In this document: piece after piece, positions 19,313-27,395 of the stretch
How the letters are laid out: each line of letters begins with the position of its first letter
How positions within the stretch are numbered: the first letter of the stretch is position 1
NCBI RefSeq assembly: GCF_029016485.1
Contig: NZ_CP092107.1
Coordinates: 992,001 to 1,056,000 of the forward strand
Origin: Vibrio sp. JC009
Lineage (GTDB): Bacteria > Pseudomonadota > Gammaproteobacteria > Enterobacterales > Vibrionaceae
Direction: 5' to 3'
Length of the DNA: 64,000 nucleotides
Notes under the pieces: model-generated
Seen by the model: the letters and a program-made list of their open reading frames with translations, nothing else
Told to the model about the DNA's origin: nothing
Database searches by the model: none
Translations under genes and position numbers: made by a program

Positions 19313-19666
19313 TTATGCTGCTGTAATTGTGACCAGTACTTTTGCCTGGCTACCGCCGCTAACCCATAGCTTGCGCTTTTCGTTTGGCAGCATAGAAATT
19401 GAAGAACTCTCACCAACAACGAACTGTTCACCGGCTTCATTTTCAACCGTGATTTCGCCTTCAAGAACAAAGTAGCTTTTCTCTGTTTCAGCACCGAATG
19501 TACCTGCGCCGTACTGCCACTCAGCACCACCGTCTGCTTCAAAAGTTGACAGACCCTGCCAGAATTTTTTCAGGCCGGTCTCTTCGCCCTGAATTTTCAC
19601 GCAGGTTACGCCAAAGTGACCCGGTGGCTGATATTCATTCACGTCCTGGATTTTTGTAAGTTTCAT
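19313..19666 (-). CDS. Small cupin-domain protein
   Basis: 117 residues forming a single cupin barrel: pattern around FEADGGAEWQYGAG, then KSYFVLEGEITVEN and SMLPNEKRKL. The first motif lacks the usual His pair (one Glu/Trp-rich strand instead), so metal binding is doubtful. It could be an isomerase, an ectoine-synthase-like enzyme or a ligand-binding protein. Its ATG overlaps the atoA stop (TAATG), so it is co-translated with the CoA transferase. Function unknown. Confidence 0.7.
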   Translation of the reverse strand: MKLTKIQDVNEYQPPGHFGVTCVKIQGEETGLKKFWQGLSTFEADGGAEWQYGAGTFGAETEKSYFVLEGEITVENEAGEQFVVGESSSISMLPNEKRKLWVSGGSQAKVLVTITAA

Positions 19667-20322
19667 TATTCTTCTCCGAATGTTTTTATTTCTTGTGGAA
19701 CAATCAGTTCGGTACCTGTCTTCTGAAGTACTTCTTCAACTGTGGTGTTATAAGCCACTTCTTTCAGTACCAGACCTTCAGCTGTAGGTTGGATAACGGC
19801 CAGCTCAGTAACGATTAAATCAACACAATTAGTCGCTGTGAGAGGAAGGGTGCAGTTATCCAGAATCTTTGGTTCGCCTTTTTTGTTGCAGTGAGTCATC
19901 ATGATGATCACTTTCTTGGCGCCGTTCACCAGATCCATAGCGCCGCCCATACCGGCTACCATTTTTCCGGGAATCATGTAGTTCGCCAGATTACCCTTGC
20001 GATCCACTTCCATGGCGCCCAGCACAGTTGCGTCAACATGTCCGCCACGGATCAGGCTGAATGAAAGTGTTGAATCAAAATAGCCGGCACCTTCAGTTGC
20101 GGTGACCGGTGTGCCGCCTGCATTGGTCAGATCCCAGTCTTCTTCACCTTCAGCCGGCGTTGAATCCAGACCGACCATGCCATTCTCAGACTGAAATACA
20201 ATGTGCTTTTCCTTAGGAACAAAGTCTGCAACAGAAGTTGGCATGCCAATGCCCAGGTTCACCAGATCGCCGATATTCAGTTCTTCGGCAACGCGTTTTG
20301 CGATTAAATCTTTCATCGACAT
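19666..20322 (-). CDS. atoA: Acetoacetate-type CoA transferase, beta subunit
   Basis: 218 residues of the 3-oxoacid CoA transferase B family. The catalytic Glu is in SENGMVG near residue 46, where a glutamyl-CoA thioester forms; GMGGAMDLVNGAKK is the other family mark. With the upstream alpha subunit it would move CoA between acetyl-CoA or acyl-CoA and acetoacetate or the pathway acid. It fits BKACE chemistry by activating acetoacetate for the thiolase, or by activating the substrate. 5 bp from atoD. Confidence 0.9.
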   Translation of the reverse strand: MSMKDLIAKRVAEELNIGDLVNLGIGMPTSVADFVPKEKHIVFQSENGMVGLDSTPAEGEEDWDLTNAGGTPVTATEGAGYFDSTLSFSLIRGGHVDATVLGAMEVDRKGNLANYMIPGKMVAGMGGAMDLVNGAKKVIIMMTHCNKKGEPKILDNCTLPLTATNCVDLIVTELAVIQPTAEGLVLKEVAYNTTVEEVLQKTGTELIVPQEIKTFGEE

Positions 20323-20327
20323 CTGCC

Positions 20328-20978
20328 TTACCTCACAATGTAATCAACTAGAACAGAAGGAAGAGTGAAAAAGTTGGGATCAACTTTATCCGGCTCGTAG
20401 ATTTCATCAGGTTCAACTAAAACCAGTTCAGCAGCAGTCGCCATAACCGGGTTAAAGTTCGCTGTGGTTTTGTTAAACATGGTATTGCCGTACACATCGG
20501 TAACGGTTGATTTGAGAAGCGCAACGTCTGCTTTAAGCGGCTCTTCCAGCAGGAACTCCTCTCCTGCAACAGTGACCTTCTGCTTGCCTTCTTCCACCAG
20601 AGTGCTAAGACCTGTTTTGGTAAGCACTCCACCAAGACCGGCACCGGCAGCGCGAATTTGTTCTGCCAGCGTGCCCTGAGGAATCAGGTCGACTTCCATG
20701 TCACCGGAGTTCATTTTCTCACCTGCGATACGGTTCAGGCCTATGTGAGAGGCGATAAGTTTCGAAACCTGGCCATTCTCGATCAATTTCCCTACGCCTT
20801 TCTCTGGTAATCCCGCATCATTACAGATGATGGTAAGGTCTTTAACACCGGACTCTGCAATGGCATTCACCAGGCTTTCTGGTGTGCCAATTGTCATGAA
20901 CCCACCAACCATTACGGTCATCCCATCTTTTAGTTTGGATGCCGCTTGTTGGGGAGTTATAATCTCTTTCTTAAGCAT
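20328..20978 (-). CDS. atoD: Acetoacetate-type CoA transferase, alpha subunit
   Basis: 216 residues, highly similar in pattern to E. coli AtoD: DGMTVMVGGFMTIGTPE, SHIGLN, LIPQGTLAEQIRAAGAGLGG and NFNPVMATAAELVLVEPDE. It binds CoA together with AtoA. First gene of the leftward catabolic operon; the 306 bp in front contain two TGAAA/TTTCA palindromes matching one before the kdgR-like gene, so control by that regulator is likely. Confidence 0.9.
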   Translation of the reverse strand: MLKKEIITPQQAASKLKDGMTVMVGGFMTIGTPESLVNAIAESGVKDLTIICNDAGLPEKGVGKLIENGQVSKLIASHIGLNRIAGEKMNSGDMEVDLIPQGTLAEQIRAAGAGLGGVLTKTGLSTLVEEGKQKVTVAGEEFLLEEPLKADVALLKSTVTDVYGNTMFNKTTANFNPVMATAAELVLVEPDEIYEPDKVDPNFFTLPSVLVDYIVR

Positions 20979-21048
20979 CGTTGAACGTCTCTTTACCGTC
21001 TAAGTGGGCCCAACTTTACTCCTTATAGAATTTTCCAGAACAGCATAA

Positions 21049-21067
21049 ATGAAAGGACGTCTTTCAT
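21049..21067. promoter_or_regulatory. KdgR-like operator 1, before atoD
   Basis: ATGAAAG-N5-CTTTCAT, perfect 7-bp arms, about 80 bp before atoD. It belongs with sites at 21149-21174 and 22117-22135 to one TGAAA-N(6-8)-TTTCA family. Confidence 0.65.
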
Positions 21068-21148
21068 CGGTGAAAGGTATTGTTTGAGAAATATCACAGA
21101 AATGGGGGTTTTATGTACGAGTTCACAAAACCCATGCGCCATATTCCA

Positions 21149-21174
21149 CCAATGAAACGGAGGTGTTTCACTGG
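21149..21174. promoter_or_regulatory. KdgR-like operator 2, before atoD
   Basis: CCAATGAAAC-N6-GTTTCACTGG: 6-bp perfect core arms TGAAAC/GTTTCA with outer CCA/TGG also paired (one mismatch between). Very close to the known enterobacterial KdgR box style. About 180 bp before atoD. The 306-bp gap also holds the kdgR terminator; nothing else is seen. Confidence 0.68.
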
Positions 21175-21240
21175 CGCAAAATTATTTTTGATTTAAGAAG
21201 AGAATTTAGTAGCTTTGAGAGGAATTGAAGTGATTAAAAA

Positions 21241-21273
21241 GCCATCAAGCTTAAATAGGTATTGATTGATGGC
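21241..21273 (-). terminator. Terminator of the kdgR-like gene
   Basis: 8-bp stem GCCATCAA/TTGATGGC with a 17-nt loop; leftward it is followed by TTTTTAATC. It ends 12 bp from the stop codon. Confidence 0.7.
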
Positions 21274-21284
21274 TGATTTAAAAA

Positions 21285-22067
21285 TCAAACCGGATAGTCG
21301 TAATAGCCCATCTGCTCAGAGATGGTTCTGCCTGCATCGTGAAGCAGTTTTACATAATAAGACTTACGCTTTTCATCAAAACGTATAGTCGGGAATGAGA
21401 TAGACAGGCCATAAATAATATTACCAAAGCGGTCATAGACTGGCGCACCGATACAGTACACGCCCAACTCCTGCTCTTCATTATCTTCCGCGTAATGCTG
21501 CATCTTCACGGTTTCCAGTTCCGCCAGCAGTTGCTCTACGTTTTCCAGAGTCTTATTGGTACTTTTTACAAACTCAACTTCTGCCAGCGCATCACGCACA
21601 AACTCTTCGGAGCGGCCTGACAGAAGAACTTTACCTATCGCGGTGCTATACAAAGGGTTACGACGGCCAATTCTTGAATACATACGCAGACTGTAGCTGG
21701 AGTCGATTTTATGGATATAGATAATCGAGCCCTCATCCAGAGCACCAAGATGCACGGTTTCTCTGGTCTGCTCTGAGATGTAACGCATCTGCTTTTCAAC
21801 CAGCTCAACGACATCCACATACTCCAGTGACTTTGAGCCCAGCTCAAACATCTTCAGGGTAAGCGCGTATTTATCTGCTTCATCCTCCTGAGCCACATAG
21901 CCCAGAGATTTCATGGTCTGCAGAAAGCGGTAGGTGGTTGCTTTTGAGGTCATTAACCGCTGTGACAGCTCTGAGACACCAATCTCTTTTTGCTGACCCA
22001 GAGCTTCAAGAATACTGAAAACCTTTAATACTGACGATACTGCTTCCGGCTGTGTAGACTTTGCCAT
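21285..22067 (-). CDS. kdgR: IclR-family regulator, KdgR homologue
   Basis: 260 residues. The helix-turn-helix region (IGVSELSQRLMTSKATTYRF) and the effector domain (HLGALDEGSIIYIHKIDS, MYSRIGRRNPLYSTAIGKVLL, CIGAPVYDRFG, ending GYYDYP) match E. coli KdgR almost segment for segment. In enterobacteria KdgR represses 2-keto-3-deoxygluconate and pectin genes. Here the nearest operators lie before the BKACE/CoA-transferase operon and before this gene itself, suggesting autoregulation and a local target. Whether it also controls the kdgK/eda-like genes at 57081-58642 is open; no matching site was seen there. Confidence 0.9.
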   Translation of the reverse strand: MAKSTQPEAVSSVLKVFSILEALGQQKEIGVSELSQRLMTSKATTYRFLQTMKSLGYVAQEDEADKYALTLKMFELGSKSLEYVDVVELVEKQMRYISEQTRETVHLGALDEGSIIYIHKIDSSYSLRMYSRIGRRNPLYSTAIGKVLLSGRSEEFVRDALAEVEFVKSTNKTLENVEQLLAELETVKMQHYAEDNEEQELGVYCIGAPVYDRFGNIIYGLSISFPTIRFDEKRKSYYVKLLHDAGRTISEQMGYYDYPV

Positions 22068-22116
22068 GACTTAACCTTATTCGTATAACGTCCCATCATT
22101 ATAACCAACTGAATTT

Positions 22117-22135
22117 ATGAAACTAGTAATTTCAA
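22117..22135. promoter_or_regulatory. KdgR-like operator 3, before kdgR
   Basis: ATGAAACTAGTAATTTCAA: arms TGAAA/TTTCA with 7 nt between, centred 59 bp upstream of the kdgR start; likely autoregulatory. Confidence 0.6.
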
Positions 22136-22372
22136 AACCGCTTTTTAAAATTAGGAAAACACAAATGTATGAATAAGGGTCTGGGTTGTCTGATTCTTAA
22201 ACTTAAGCATACCAACACTTCACCATCTAACCAGCTCACATTTTTAACATCTGATTCACGCCGAGCGTGTTTTTTTGGCTAAAGTTATTGGGTTAGGGTG
22301 GAATGTTTATCTGTTTGTGAGAATTTCTCAGCGGATTGTCACCAAATTGTACAACCTGTGTAGATTTCGCAT

Positions 22373-22412
22373 GTATTTGATGCAAAATTAAAGAAAACAC
22401 AACATCAAATAC
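22373..22412. promoter_or_regulatory. Long perfect inverted repeat upstream of the chemosensory locus
   Basis: GTATTTGATG-N20-CATCAAATAC, 10-bp perfect arms and an A-rich spacer, 120 bp before the first receptor-like gene. No T-run follows. It lies in a 465-bp intergenic stretch that otherwise holds only the kdgR operator; it may be an operator or structured leader for the locus. Confidence 0.4.
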
Positions 22413-22532
22413 TATTTGTATCGATTATTAGTTTCCATTAAGGTGTTCTTGAAACCGATTACAAATTAACAATAATTAAACATATAAATGTAGTTTCATA
22501 GGGCTAGATTTTACAACATCAGTAGGTAGTTT

Positions 22533-23720
22533 ATGGGTAAGGGATATTACGCATATATTCAGTTTATTTTAGCAATTCTTATTCTATTCAATTTTACATT
22601 ACTCACCGGACTTCCTTCTGTCGTCTTGTGGGGAACGGGTCTGCTGCTTCTTGCTTTAAATTTTGCTGTAGCGATTAAAGCTCAAAGCCAGACCGGAAAG
22701 TTACTCAAGCAACAAAACCAGGATCAAAAAGAACTCGAAACGCTAAGAGATAAAACAGACAAAATTCAGCAGCAGCTTAACGATACCTACAATATCTTCA
22801 GCCAGATAGCCCCTATCTGGCAGCGTCAGTTACAAACCTGTTCAGAGCAGATGGACGAAAACATCGGCGTTCTGACCGAGAAGTTTGCCTCACTGACAAC
22901 AGAGATGAATCAGGTAACCCAAGCCTCAAACTTCGGCGATGAAGGCAATGTGCTGCATAACGATGAGAGTGATCGTCAGCGCCTGGAAAACATCTCTGAG
23001 AAGTTTATGCAGATCGAAAACTCCAATAGCCAGTTGGCCTCCCGCATCAATAACCTGACCCAGTACACCTCTGAGCTTGAGTCCATGGCCAGCAACGTTG
23101 GCGATATCGCCGACCAGACCAGCCTGCTTGCTCTTAACGCAGCAATAGAAGCGGCGCGTGCCGGTGAGTCCGGAAGAGGCTTTGCCGTGGTTGCAGATGA
23201 AGTGCGCAAGCTTTCTTCCCAGTCAGGCGAAACCGGTTCTCATATTATCGAAAAGATGTCCGAGGTAGGTAATACCGTGCAGGAACTGTCCGGCGTATCT
23301 GACCAGACAAGCCAGTCGATCACCGACGCGATAAGTTCCAGTCAGGAAGTGATCGAAGGAGTTATCGGCCACCTGACCGTTCGCTCAGACAAACTGAGGG
23401 CTGAAGGTAACACATTGCTTCAACTGAGCCAGCAGACTCAGGCAGAAATCGAAGACATGCTGGTTGCTTTCCAGTTCCAGGACCGGATCAGCCAGATTAT
23501 TGCTCAGGTTATCGGCAGCATGGATCAGATGTCCGCTCTGTCTCAGGAAAGATATGAAAAACGGAATTCAGGAGAAGTGCTGGAACCATTGGATATAGAA
23601 AATCTGATAGAAGAGATGAAGCAGGACTATGTGACCTCTGAACAATTTAAAAACCATAGTGGTGACGGTTCAGGCCGTGACGGCCAGGAAGCCGCAGCGT
23701 CCTCAATCTCATTTTTCTGA
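22533..23720 (+). CDS. Receptor-like signalling protein with CheZ-like C-terminal motif
   Basis: 395 residues. Two N-terminal membrane helices (about 8-50) with a minimal loop, a coiled coil with the receptor tip ([38 protein letters not shown]), then a C-terminal segment around Asp317-Gln321 ([13 protein letters not shown]). That segment resembles the CheZ phosphatase motif FQDLTGQVI, where Asp and Gln four residues apart act on CheY-P. No separate CheZ is found in this locus, so this protein may both cluster with CheA and dephosphorylate the adjacent CheY (inference). First gene of the chemosensory operon, 24 bp before cheY. Confidence 0.8.
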   Translation: MGKGYYAYIQFILAILILFNFTLLTGLPSVVLWGTGLLLLALNFAVAIKAQSQTGKLLKQQNQDQKELETLRDKTDKIQQQLNDTYNIFSQIAPIWQRQLQTCSEQMDENIGVLTEKFASLTTEMNQVTQASNFGDEGNVLHNDESDRQRLENISEKFMQIENSNSQLASRINNLTQYTSELESMASNVGDIADQTSLLALNAAIEAARAGESGRGFAVVADEVRKLSSQSGETGSHIIEKMSEVGNTVQELSGVSDQTSQSITDAISSSQEVIEGVIGHLTVRSDKLRAEGNTLLQLSQQTQAEIEDMLVAFQFQDRISQIIAQVIGSMDQMSALSQERYEKRNSGEVLEPLDIENLIEEMKQDYVTSEQFKNHSGDGSGRDGQEAAASSISFF

Positions 23721-23744
23721 TTAATTAATGTAAGGAGTCATTAA

Positions 23745-24113
23745 GTGTCAAAGAACATTTTAGTTGTTGATGATTCAGCCTCTATCCGCCACGTGGTTGG
23801 CGTTGCACTTCGCGGTGCAGGTTATAACGTCCTTGAAGGGAAAGATGGAAAAGATGCACTGACCAAACTGGATGGCACAAAAATCCATCTGATCATCAGT
23901 GACGTTAACATGCCTAACATGGACGGTATCACCTTCCTGAAGGCGGTACGGGCAAACCCGCGCTATAAGTTCACCCCGGTCATTATGCTTACTACCGAAT
24001 CGGGCCAGGCAAAAATGGCCGAAGGTAAAGCGGCGGGAGCAAAAGCATGGGTGGTTAAACCCTTCCAGCCAAAACAGATGCTGGATGCCGTAGCTAAATT
24101 AATTCTGCCTTAA
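23745..24113 (+). CDS. cheY: CheY-like response regulator 1
   Basis: 122-residue single receiver domain. The acidic pocket DD (9-10), phospho-acceptor Asp53 in IISDVNMPNMDG, Thr in MLTTES and Lys in VVKPFQP are all present. It starts with GTG 23745 after an AAGGAG site. It should be phosphorylated by the CheA encoded two genes downstream. No output domain, so it acts by protein contact. Module order CheY-STAS-CheA is repeated at 31916-34866. Confidence 0.92.
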   Translation: MSKNILVVDDSASIRHVVGVALRGAGYNVLEGKDGKDALTKLDGTKIHLIISDVNMPNMDGITFLKAVRANPRYKFTPVIMLTTESGQAKMAEGKAAGAKAWVVKPFQPKQMLDAVAKLILP

Positions 24114-24177
24114 TTAAGGCCTGAATATTCCCCTGATAAAAACAATCCGTTAGTGGCTAGGTTGTGGGAGTACAAGA

Positions 24178-24507
24178 ATGGGAATGGTTGCAAAAAAGAA
24201 AAATGAAACGCTGAAATTCCAGATGGATAGCGAAATGACTATCTATAACGCAGCCGAATTGAAAGAAGAGCTGTATAAAAAATGGAATAAGGTGACGGAA
24301 ATTGAGCTGAACCTTTCTCAGGTTGATGAGCTCGACTGCGCAGGAATCCAGATCCTGCTGCAACTCAAATATGACAGCGAACGCTTCGGCAAGCAGATAC
24401 GCTTTGTCGAGCACAGCCCGGCGATTATCGAAGCGCTGGAAATGCTGAATCTTATCGGTCACTTTGGTGATCCGGTTGTTCTTTCTGCTGAAAAACCGGA
24501 GGCATAA
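24178..24507 (+). CDS. STAS-domain protein 1
   Basis: 109-residue single STAS domain. The usual phosphorylatable Ser in the D-S-(S/A)-G turn is replaced (DELDCAGIQILLQL), so SpoIIAA-type serine switching is unlikely; this resembles MlaB-type STAS domains. It ends 2 bp before cheA, suggesting coupled expression and a role as a structural or regulatory partner in the signalling array. The exact partner is unknown. Confidence 0.85.
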   Translation: MGMVAKKKNETLKFQMDSEMTIYNAAELKEELYKKWNKVTEIELNLSQVDELDCAGIQILLQLKYDSERFGKQIRFVEHSPAIIEALEMLNLIGHFGDPVVLSAEKPEA

Positions 24508-24509
24508 CC

Positions 24510-26735
24510 ATGAGTGACGAAGCTAAACAGATATTTGTCCAGGAATCGGAAGAGCTGCTCCAGGAAATGGAAGATGCCCTGCTGATGATGGAAGAAGATC
24601 CGGAAGACTCGGAACACCTGAACAGTGTTTTCCGTGCCATGCACACCATCAAAGGCTCTGGCGGCATCTTCGGCTTTGACTATATTGTCACCTTTACCCA
24701 TCCGGTCGAAACCGAGCTGGATAAAGCCCGTTCAGGTGAACGCCCGGTGGATCAGGATCTCATCGCCCTGCTGCTGAAATGTAAAGACCACGCCGCTGCA
24801 CTGGTGGATTTTGCCTCTCAGGCAGACACAGGTTCTAAGCTTCCCGATGAGCTGGAGCAGAACGGCCAGGCGCTTATCGCCGAAATCAGTGCCGAACAAA
24901 CCGGATTGACCCGTTCGGAAGCGGTTATTGTTTCTGCCGATTCAGAAACACCCTCAGTTGAAAAAATGTTTGAAGAAAGAGCATATGCCGACAAGCACTG
25001 GCTTATCGCTCTGGACTTTAAACCCGATACCTTCAGAAATGGCTTTGATCCCCTCTCCTTCCTGCGCTATCTGACCAACCTTGGTGAAATCATTGAGGTG
25101 ATGACGTTGTACCGTATGGAAAGCAACGAAGATGAGGAGATGGATGCAGAAAGTTGTTATCTCTCTTTCCGCATTGCCTTTAACAGCTCTGCGACAAAAG
25201 CCGAAATACACGACGTATTTGAGTTTGTCGCCGACGACTGCGATATCAGGATACTTCCTCCGCAATCAAGACAGACAGAATATATTGCGCTGTTGCAAGA
25301 GGCTCCGGAAAACGAAACCCGTCCGTTAGGTGAGCTCTTGTGTCATATCGGCGCCCTTACGGAAACCGAACTGAATCTTGCCCTGGATCACCAAAGCGAA
25401 ACCACCTCCGAGCAGGAAGAAGACAGAAAGCCACTGGGCAAAATCCTGGTTGAGCAGCAGGTAATCAATAAAAGCGTTGTCAAAGAAGCGCTGAAAAAAC
25501 AGGAAACCATAAAGGAAAAAGTCAGCAAGGAAGCCCGCTCTATCCGGGTTGATGCCCAGAAGCTGGGACAGTTGATAAACCTTGTGGGTGAACTGGTGAT
25601 TTCAAGCGCCTCTATGCGCACCAAAATCAGCAAACTTAATCTTCCTGAAGTCAATGATGCGGCCTCCAATATGGAACTTCTGGTTGAAGAGATCCGGGAT
25701 AATGCCCTGCAACTGAGAATGGTCCAGATTGGCGAAACCTTCTCCCGCTTCAAACGTGTTGTCCGGGACGTAAGCCGGGAGCTGGGCAAAGAGATCAATC
25801 TGGAGATTAACGGCGGCGAAAGCGAGCTGGATAAATCCGTTATAGAAAAACTGAACGATCCCCTGACCCATCTTGTGCGTAACTCACTGGACCACGGTAT
25901 TGAAATGCCGGAAGAACGTGTGGCAGCGGGCAAGCCTGCAAAAGGTGTCCTGACACTGAACGCCTATCATGACTCCGGGCATATTGTCGTGGAAGTTTTC
26001 GATGACGGTGCCGGGCTGGATGTGGAAAAAATACGCGCCAAAGCGGAAGCCAAAGGCATTGTTCAGCCTGATCAGGTACTAAGCCGTCAGGAAGAGCTGC
26101 AACTTATTTTTGAGCCGGGACTCAGCACCAAACAGGAAGCGTCTAACCTTTCAGGCCGTGGCGTAGGTATGGATGTGGTGAAGCGGAATATCGATTCACT
26201 GCGCGGCTCTATCGAGCTGGACAGTGAACGCGGCAAAGGCACACGAATAACCATCCGGCTACCGTTAACGCTTGCGATTATCGATGGCTTCCTGGTGGGC
26301 ATTGAACAGGAGTCCTACATTATTCCGCTCAGCATGGTGCAGGAATGCATTGAGTTCGGAGCTGACCAGCTGCAGCAAAACAAGAATTACGTCAACTTCC
26401 GTGGCGAGGTAATGCCTTTTATTCATTTGCGCAGTTTCTTTGGTTTACCTTCAGCAGAGCCGGTGCAAAGGGAATCACTGGTTATCGTCCGCTTCGGCAG
26501 AGCCCGTGCCGCGCTTGTTGTTGATAACCTTCTGGGCGAACAACAGACGGTTATCAAGCCATTGGGCGCAGTATTCCAGAATTTGTCCGGTATCAGCGGA
26601 GCAACGGTTCTGGGCAGCGGCGACATCGCTCTGATTCTGAATATTCAGGAGCTTATAGAAAGGGCAGAGCAAGTTACCGGAATTGCAAACAAGCTTCCTG
26701 ACAAGGCAGCAGAATTACCATTATATGAAAACTAA
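24510..26735 (+). CDS. cheA: Chemotaxis histidine kinase CheA 1
   Basis: 741 residues. P1/HPt with His45 in HTIKGSGGIFGF; a second domain with the pattern FKPDTFRNGFDPLSFLRYL (about 165-265); two short helical repeats of the type LGELLCHIGALTETELNLAL and LGKILVEQQVINKSVVKEAL (about 275-335); dimerisation P3; HATPase P4 (HLVRNSLDHGIE, DDGAGLD, GRGVGMDVV); P5 CheW-like domain. All residues needed for kinase activity appear present. The repeats resemble GspE/MshE N-terminal motifs, an uncommon insertion. It phosphorylates CheY and CheB of the locus. Confidence 0.93.
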   Translation: MSDEAKQIFVQESEELLQEMEDALLMMEEDPEDSEHLNSVFRAMHTIKGSGGIFGFDYIVTFTHPVETELDKARSGERPVDQDLIALLLKCKDHAAALVDFASQADTGSKLPDELEQNGQALIAEISAEQTGLTRSEAVIVSADSETPSVEKMFEERAYADKHWLIALDFKPDTFRNGFDPLSFLRYLTNLGEIIEVMTLYRMESNEDEEMDAESCYLSFRIAFNSSATKAEIHDVFEFVADDCDIRILPPQSRQTEYIALLQEAPENETRPLGELLCHIGALTETELNLALDHQSETTSEQEEDRKPLGKILVEQQVINKSVVKEALKKQETIKEKVSKEARSIRVDAQKLGQLINLVGELVISSASMRTKISKLNLPEVNDAASNMELLVEEIRDNALQLRMVQIGETFSRFKRVVRDVSRELGKEINLEINGGESELDKSVIEKLNDPLTHLVRNSLDHGIEMPEERVAAGKPAKGVLTLNAYHDSGHIVVEVFDDGAGLDVEKIRAKAEAKGIVQPDQVLSRQEELQLIFEPGLSTKQEASNLSGRGVGMDVVKRNIDSLRGSIELDSERGKGTRITIRLPLTLAIIDGFLVGIEQESYIIPLSMVQECIEFGADQLQQNKNYVNFRGEVMPFIHLRSFFGLPSAEPVQRESLVIVRFGRARAALVVDNLLGEQQTVIKPLGAVFQNLSGISGATVLGSGDIALILNIQELIERAEQVTGIANKLPDKAAELPLYEN

Positions 26736-26753
26736 CCACAAGGACTCTGGATC

Positions 26754-27326
26754 GTGACACAAGAACTAGCAACGTTAAATCAATCCACTGCAGTGTCCGC
26801 CGGGAGCAGCGTGACACAATACCTGACTTTTATGTGTTCAGGAGAGCGGTTGGCCGTTGAAATCCTCGACGTAAAAGAACTGATCGAGGTCACCAATATG
26901 ACCCGTGTTCCCATGACGCCGGATTTTATCCGTGGTGTTATCAACCTCAGGGGCAGCGTCGTTCCTGTGGTGGATCTTTCCGCCCGTCTGGCCGGAAAAA
27001 AATGCTCACTGACCAAACGCAGTTCCATCGTTCTGGTCGAGGTCACTCAGGGCGAACATACCCAGACACTGGGAATGCTGGTCGATGAAGTGAGTGAAAT
27101 CCTGGAGATAGAAGAAGGCAATATCCAGCCACCACCAAGTTTTGGCGCGAATATCCGCACTGACTTTATCCAGGCGATGGGCAATGTAAACGGCGAATTT
27201 ATCATTCTGCTGGCAATAGACAAGGTACTTTCCGTAGAAGAGCTTTCTGCTCTGAATGAAATTGCCTCCTATGCGGGCGCAACCAATAACGAAACCAGCG
27301 AGCCACTTACAGGCATTAGCGTATAA
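26754..27326 (+). CDS. cheW: CheW coupling protein
   Basis: 190 residues with the CheW fold: FMCSGERLAVEILDVKELIEV, the conserved Arg region TRVPMTPDFIRGVINLRGSV and VPVVDLSARL, then MLVDEVSEIL. The start is GTG 26754 after AAGGA; the first 20 residues are a variable tail and the C-terminus carries an extra tail of about 15 residues. It bridges receptors to CheA in the array. Confidence 0.92.
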   Translation: MTQELATLNQSTAVSAGSSVTQYLTFMCSGERLAVEILDVKELIEVTNMTRVPMTPDFIRGVINLRGSVVPVVDLSARLAGKKCSLTKRSSIVLVEVTQGEHTQTLGMLVDEVSEILEIEEGNIQPPPSFGANIRTDFIQAMGNVNGEFIILLAIDKVLSVEELSALNEIASYAGATNNETSEPLTGISV

Positions 27327-27395
27327 ATAAAGGGCAGTTCAAAAGCTGCTTAAGATTACAACATAGAAAAAACAACACAGTTGGAGTAGACACCT

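Noticed and set aside
25388..25933. 181-codon frame antisense to cheA 1
   Set aside because: Ser/Arg-rich shadow of the kinase reading frame.
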